Source: Corinectria fuckeliana (Eukaryota; Ascomycota; Sordariomycetes; Hypocreales; Nectriaceae). Taken from it: 64,000 bases of DNA. A program made the translations under genes and the position numbers. The notes beneath the pieces were generated by a model that searched no databases, was not told the origin of the DNA, and was given only the letters and a program-made list of their open reading frames with translations. This document shows positions 58,735 through 64,000 of the stretch, piece by piece; the stretch's first letter is position 1; each line of letters starts with the position of its first letter. Where the stretch lies: contig WPDH01000315.1 in NCBI GenBank assembly GCA_019137255.1, positions 124,001 to 188,000 on the forward strand. Reading direction: 5' to 3'.

Positions 58735-59123
58735 GTTTGCCAATTGTAGTGGAGAACTTGAGTAAGTGAGTAGCGATGTGATAGTAGCCTGGGTCGACCT
58801 AGAAGTATGTAGATGAGTAGAAACAACTCAGGAATTCACAGCTCTTATACTAGGTACGTACTTGGTAGTGCTCCCTTCTCACATATCCGCCAGACCCGCT
58901 ATCTTAGATAACCCCCGCACTTCCTTTCATTATCCTTGCCGTATTTGGATCCCGTCATCGTCCTGCTCGGCTCTGCCTTCCTCATCCGTGTTTGATCGGG
59001 CTCTTGGCTGTTTGGAGATCCATCTCCGTTTCCCATCCTCTCACCACAGTCTCGAAGAAGGATCGCGACTGGAACCGCTCTGCAGAGACGTACTTGGAGT
59101 CTAGGGCACCGGTTTCCGTGGGA
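58735..59123. promoter_or_regulatory. Divergent promoter of SDR and Zn2Cys6 regulator
   Basis: 389 bases between two start codons on opposite strands. No gene in it. A head-to-head arrangement of enzyme and regulator is common in fungal pathway clusters. No CGG-type operator pair was fixed by eye. Confidence 0.5.
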
Positions 59124-61223
59124 ATGCGCTCCTACTCTGGATGGTATGTGCTCTGAAATACCCCGGAACCCTGTGTCCTAGAAGCCATGTTTGACTATCT
59201 TCCAGCCTGACTTGCCGATGTCGCAAGTTGAAATGTGACGAGAGAAAGCCTGTCTGCGGAAATTGTACCAAAAGCTCTCGGGACTGCAGCTACGCAGAGC
59301 GGTCCGTCTTTCGAAGCTTTGACATTCGTTCCCCGTCCAAGAGGAAAGCCGCCCATGTCGCTGGCCCTGCACGTCGCGAGTTCTCCATCTTCAAGGGTGA
59401 TCACGTCTGGCTAGATATCCCAACCCAGCGTGAGTTCTAGTTAGCCGTTCGTCGCGTTTATTAACGAACACGTTTAGTTACTTTTGTTGCTGTTGACGAC
59501 CCTTATTCGCGTGAGAGCTTGGACATCTTGCCAGAAGACGCCGGTGCGACGAGCGCAGAGCAGCACGGCACCTTGGAAAATGAGTGTGGCGATAATCTAA
59601 CATCCGCTTTCAGTGTCCAGCATGATGGTATCGGCGACCGTCTCTGCCTAGACACATCCGACGAAGTTTCACCCCACGCTCTTGACATAGACGAAGCTCC
59701 TGTTGATCCTAATATCCTTGCCTTGCATCTACTCCGACACTTCAAGGAAGGTCCAGGTCAATGGTTAGTATTGACAGCCCGAAACTCTCTTGAGACGTAC
59801 TGAATAACTAGGATGGACCTTTTCGACACTGGCGCATACTTCTCCTCAAAGGTCCCGGTCATAGCAGTCTCCAGGCCCTTGCTAAAATCAGCAGTGTGCG
59901 CTCTCGCGGCGAAGCATTTGCACCACCTCGATAAGACCTCGGGTAAAAGCCGAATGTCATCGGCACCTTTCAAGGAACGGAACTCCATTCTATCGATTTT
60001 CGACCATAACGTGGACTGGCACTATCAATCGGTAACTTACTACGACCAAGCCATTAGACACCTGAAAGCATCCGTCAACCTTTGCAACCACGAGGATCTC
60101 CCAGACAAGGAGGAGATATTCGCGGCTGTAGCTATCCTCTGCACGTACGAGTTAATGGACGCCCCCGGGACAGCTTGGAGGGCGCACCTCAGTGCTCTGC
60201 CGCTATTCAGCCCCGAACCAGATCCTGTAACGATTCCATCCTCGCCAGTGGTGATACCCCGGGCGGCTATCAAGGGGCCCATCTTCTGGAGCCTTGCGAG
60301 ACAGGACTTGCTCTGTGCCTGTAAGCTCCGTGAGGTCCAATATAGTGTGTCAGGGTTTCTTGCTAACCGGCCTAGTCATAAGCGAAACCCAGACTCGTCT
60401 CGACCTAAAGGACATGCGACTGTGGCAGAACGCAGGGCTCGCAGCTGACGAAGAAGGATTCCTGCTGCCCTTCAGTCCCCCAAGCTCCGCCGATGTGCGC
60501 ACGTTGACGGACGTTGAAGAGGACACGAAAAGCAACGAGTTGACCTGGCTTCTCGGGAAGATTGCAAACTATCTTACGTCCGGGGACGCTTTGTATCCCG
60601 AAGACTACGCGCTTCCACCCGGGCAGAGACCGATAATCGGAGTGACGCAGGAGCAACTTCTGGAGCGGTGGAATCTGCTGATCACCGAGTTGCAGAAGTG
60701 GCACGCAAGCCTCCCGCCGACGTTCGCAGAAAGCGCCCGCACCAGGGCGTCGAGTCGCGGCAGCTCTCAGCCAGGCGTCGGCAGCGGGATATTCGACCAG
60801 ATCTGGTACGATCTGCCTCTATGCGCAGCTACGATCCAGAGCTACCACATGGCAAGCATCCTCCTGCTCGTGAACCGCCCCCAGGAGTCCACGGCAATCC
60901 GCTCCACGGTATCCGCGCGCCTCAAGTCGTACCGGCAGATACAAAGCGAAGTCGGCCGCCACGCCAGGGAAATCTGCGGCATCAGCCTCGCGAGTCCCAC
61001 CGACCCGGTGAGACTCAACTCGGTGCAGTCGCTGTTCGTGGCCGGGCAGGCTTTCCACCAGCCCCAAGAGCAGAATGCGGTGCTGGAACTGCTCGCTGGG
61101 ATCGAGAAGGATCTCGGCTGGACGACGAGCTATCATACTGCCAAGCTGGTTGATGAGTGGACGAGAGAGCAGAACAGTGGCCACGAGGGGCAGAGGCATA
61201 GTGGGAATTGGATGCTGTCGTAG
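59124..61223 (+). CDS. Zn2Cys6 transcription factor, candidate cluster regulator
   Basis: Five exons, 59124-59143, 59206-59429, 59478-59763, 59812-60320 and 60376-61223 (introns of 62, 48, 48 and 55 nt), give 628 residues. Exon 1 codes for only MRSYSG and part of the first zinc-binding Cys. The cluster is Cys7-X2-Cys10-X6-Cys17-X6-Cys24-X2-Cys27-X6-Cys34 with RKLK between. A basic stretch SPSKRKAAH follows as a nuclear signal. The rest is a fungal-specific regulatory domain (LLRHFKEGPGQWMDLFDTG, about residue 170 on, and ETQTRLDLKDMRLWQNAG), the layout of the Fungal_trans_2 group. It binds DNA in the nucleus. Its position 389 bases from the SDR and beside the oxoprolinase gene makes it the likely regulator of this group. 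Very short exons mean the 5' end should be confirmed. Confidence 0.9.
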
Positions 61224-62328
61224 ACGAATCCATAACTGCTGTCACTGACGTGCCGATCGCGCCGACAAAGCCGTAAATTGGACCCAGTTGAAGTCTAGCA
61301 CCTGACGGTATTCGACCAGTTGCTGATAGCCATGTTGCACCACGCATCCACGCTGTGGGGGAAGCGCGTCTTGATCCTCTTTGGTGCATGCGCCACTCGG
61401 CTCGCTTTCTGCAATCGTTCTGACTGTCCACCGTTCAACAGGCTCATCACACTAGTATTCCAAGTTCATTTTTTTATGAACCAGTGGGATGGATTAATTC
61501 ATTGCTTGTTCTAGAATGAACAATTGGGGTCCAAATTAGTGATGAGGAATTCACGTAATGATATGCGCCTCCATAAGCAACTCAGCAACCTAGATACAAA
61601 ACCCGTTGGCCAACACCCTCGCATCCTCGAGGATCTGGCAAAAGCCCCATGCTGAGTTGGTTCGAGCAGCAGTCCCTGCATGGCAGCGGCCTCTTTATTC
61701 CCGAATAAAGAGATAATATCTCTTATCCTAAGAACCGCTGGAGATGCCACAGTAGTTACTTTACATGGCTGCAAAGTTATACCCCTCGAGCATCAGCTCA
61801 CGATCTGTTCCGTGTGCATATTCTTTAACGCAGCGATAAGCAGCATGAACCCACTGGCCAACACCGTACAGCCTGTGTCAACTACGCATGGCTTCATACA
61901 TAAAACAAAAAGTTCAACCGCAAAGTTAGGCCAGCCTAGAACGAACCCAGCAACGAGGGGACGGAACAGCTATCCAGGAGGGTTTCAGAGGTATCCCCAA
62001 GCTCCAACGCCCAAGACAAGACACCACATCACCCCCGTCTACTCATCAATTCCCCAACTTCTCATGTATATTTTCTATCCCTTCCACGTGTTGAAGCAGG
62101 AATCTACCCTGATGCTACAAAAGAAACAACAAAAGAAAGTAAACGATTGGCTAGTTGCACGCCCGTATCCCTACGCGTTGCAACTCTCAACACTCATATC
62201 CATACATTGCCGTTTGGCCCCGTCCCTTGTACATATGCCCGCGCCCTGTCCGTCCTACCCACACAAAGGAAATAGATAAACTGTACATGGAGTCATTACA
62301 CGTCATCGTTTCCGCTCGTGGGAACGTC
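61224..62328. other. Convergent intergenic stretch
   Basis: About 1.1 kb between the 3' ends of the regulator gene and the coiled-coil gene. No gene supported; frames such as 61680-62279 and 61511-61774 have no motif. Confidence 0.4.
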
Positions 62329-64000
62329 TCAGTTGTCGGCCCCGGAGCCTTCAGACTGGGAAGCCGACCTCGCTAGGTTATGCAGGTTGCGTCGCCGCAC
62401 GATGTGTCTGCTGGTCTGTTAGCTATTAAAAAATCACCCCCGGCATCAAGACTGGCGGACCAAACTCACATCCCTCCTCCCTTGTTCGAAGGATCGCGCA
62501 CCACGACAATCTCATCCTTCCGCTTGCCGCCGTCCTTCTTCCGGTCGCTCCGCGTGCGCCCCGGCACCGAGGCCGCCGTGGCGCCGAGCTGCACGATCAG
62601 AGCCGCAACTTGGCCCTGCAGCGTCGTCACCTCGTCCAGCGCCGCCTGCTGGCCCTGCTGCGCCTCGACGAGGTCCTTCTTGACGTCCTCGAGCTGCGCC
62701 AGCAGGCTGCCGTTCTCCACGCGGAGCTGCGGCACGAGCGCCGCGTCCTTCTCGGCGGCTTCGAGCTTCTTCGCAATCTCGTCGCGCTCCGTCGCGAGCG
62801 TGTCTGCCGTCGCGGCCTTTTCTTGCAGCTTTGTGGCGTCTTCCTGCGCGGCCGTGAGCTTTGCGGCGATGTCGTCCTTCTCTGCCGTGAGAGATTCAAC
62901 GGCGGCTTCTTTCTCCGGGAGCTTGGCGGCGCTCTCTTCGGCGCCTGTAAGCTTGGCGGCAATCTCGTCGCGCTCCGTGGTTAGGGCATCGATGCTTGCG
63001 GCCTTTTCCTCGAGGGCGGCGTTGGTGGCTTCGAGGGCGGCGTTCTGCTCCTGGAGCGCCGCGAGTACAGCCGCGTCTTTGGGCTCCTCCGGCTCGACAA
63101 CAGGCTCAGGGGCTGGCTCAGGGGCTGGCTCCTCGGCCTCGACTTCTTCCTCGACCACGATCAACTCCGGCTCCGGCTGCGGCTGCGTCTCTTCGGGCTC
63201 GGGATCGCCCTCGGCCTCTGGCTCCGGCGCAATCTCGACGCTCGCCGGGTCCGGCGCCTTCTCCGTAGCGTCCGACATGACGGTAGCGGTGTCGTCGTCG
63301 TCGCTGGTAGTGGTGGTGCTGAAGCTAGCCTCGCTCGACAGCGAAGACATGTTGCTCCCGACGACGCTGCCGGCCTCGGAAGCCGACCGCAGCGACTCGT
63401 TGTCGTCGCGGAGCTTGTTGACCTCGACGGCAAGCCTCAGCACCCGGGACGAGCTATCGTCCTGATCCTTGAGCAGCTCCTGAACCTGGTTGTGGAGGGT
63501 TTTGTTCTCCCCGTTCAACAGCTCGGCCCGCTTCTTGAGCTTCTTCCGCTTGGACTGGAGGTCGACCATCTTGTCGTCGAGCTCGGCCTTCTCCTTCTCG
63601 AGGCCTTCGAGACGGGTCTTGAGATCCCCGTTGGCCGTGTCAGCCTCGGAAATGCGGGCGTCCTTGGTCTCGTTCTCCTTCTTGAGGCTCTCGATGGTGC
63701 CTTCAAGCGCAGTCGCCTGCTCCTCCAGCTTCTTCTTGTCGCTTTCCACGGAGGCCAGCTTCTCCTGGAGGTTTTTGTTCTCCGCCTCCAACTCATCGAA
63801 GCGCTTTTGGAGGGCGTTCTTCGCTTCCTCCAGCTCCTCGGACCGCTCCTTGAAGGTATTCTTCTCCTCCTCGAGAGCCGACTTCTCCTTGCCCAACGAC
63901 TCAACCTCCTTGGCGCGCAGCTTGAGGTCGGCATCAATGCGGTCACGCTCGGCGGTGAGCTCCCCGAGCTCGGTAGCTTGCTTCATGAGATCCGTCTCCA
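62329..64000 (-). CDS. Long coiled-coil protein, partial (5' end outside window)
   Basis: On the minus strand an open frame enters from beyond 64000 and runs to 62470. A 59-nt intron (GTGAGT to ACCAG, branch AGCTAACAG) joins it to a last exon at 62410-62329 ending HNLARSASQSEGSGADN. Without this splice the frame would stop at once after GGGM. The visible part is almost all heptad coiled coil rich in Glu, Lys, Leu and Ala. It is interrupted at about 63130-63430 by a Ser/Thr/Asp stretch and a Pro-Glu repeat (EPAPEPAPEPVVEPEEP). The end is basic (RTRSDRKKDGGKRKDE). It resembles cytoskeletal or vesicle-tether proteins only by composition. No named family can be assigned from this part. An antisense frame at 62380-63465 is a codon-bias artefact. 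Confidence 0.8.

Noticed and set aside
62380..63465. Plus-strand Ser/Ala-rich frame opposite the coiled-coil gene
   Set aside because: Composition follows from the complement of Glu/Ala/Lys codons; no start context or domain.
1..64000. Secondary-metabolite cluster, CRISPR array, tRNA or rRNA genes
   Set aside because: No PKS, NRPS, terpene synthase or P450 core gene was seen, no direct-repeat/spacer array, and no RNA gene could be recognised by eye. A tRNAscan or Rfam search would be needed to exclude small RNA genes.

Overview
The window is nuclear DNA of a filamentous ascomycete (Pezizomycotina, probably Sordariomycetes; the species cannot be told from the sequence alone). The signs are genes split by short introns (48-96 nt in all but two cases) with GT-AG ends and CTAAC/CTGAC-type branch points, two Zn2Cys6 transcription factors, several MFS transporters, fungal-type secreted proteins, and decayed repeats and genes whose differences are largely C-to-T or G-to-A, as expected after repeat-induced point mutation (RIP). 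Exon joins below were worked out by hand from reading frame, splice motifs and family similarity.

Layout. 0-9 kb: a small secreted PAN-like protein, a DHA1-type MFS exporter, a secreted aldose 1-epimerase and a secreted M35-like metallopeptidase. 9.8-11.5 kb: the housekeeping ATPase OLA1/YchF in nine exons. 11.5-15 kb: gene-poor DNA with a dispersed repeat. 15-21.3 kb: a Zn2Cys6 regulator, a GT32 glycosyltransferase and a single-pass membrane protein, followed by a protein-kinase relic.

23-31.5 kb is a metabolic group: copper amine oxidase (C-terminus ARL), divergent amino-acid/choline/GABA-type permease, and aldehyde dehydrogenase (C-terminus SKL). Permease imports amine, oxidase makes aldehyde, dehydrogenase makes acid; both enzymes carry peroxisomal targeting ends. 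A DUF4246 protein with 2OG-oxygenase-like motifs and a sugar-type MFS transporter follow.

37-46 kb is a graveyard: an RIP-like coding relic, another copy of the dispersed repeat, an unrecognised broken gene, a 105-bp tandem repeat, and a long NACHT-ankyrin (fungal NLR-like) pseudogene that has lost its Walker A motif.

46.5-61.2 kb holds six intact genes: an isocitrate-lyase-like enzyme whose catalytic KKCGH signature is replaced, a divergent PLP aminotransferase, an ACS-family MFS transporter, a 5-oxoprolinase/hydantoinase, an SDR and a Zn2Cys6 regulator head to head with the SDR. This looks like a catabolic cluster for a nitrogen-containing acid, lactam or hydantoin and is the best candidate here for an undescribed system. 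The window ends inside a long coiled-coil protein gene on the minus strand.
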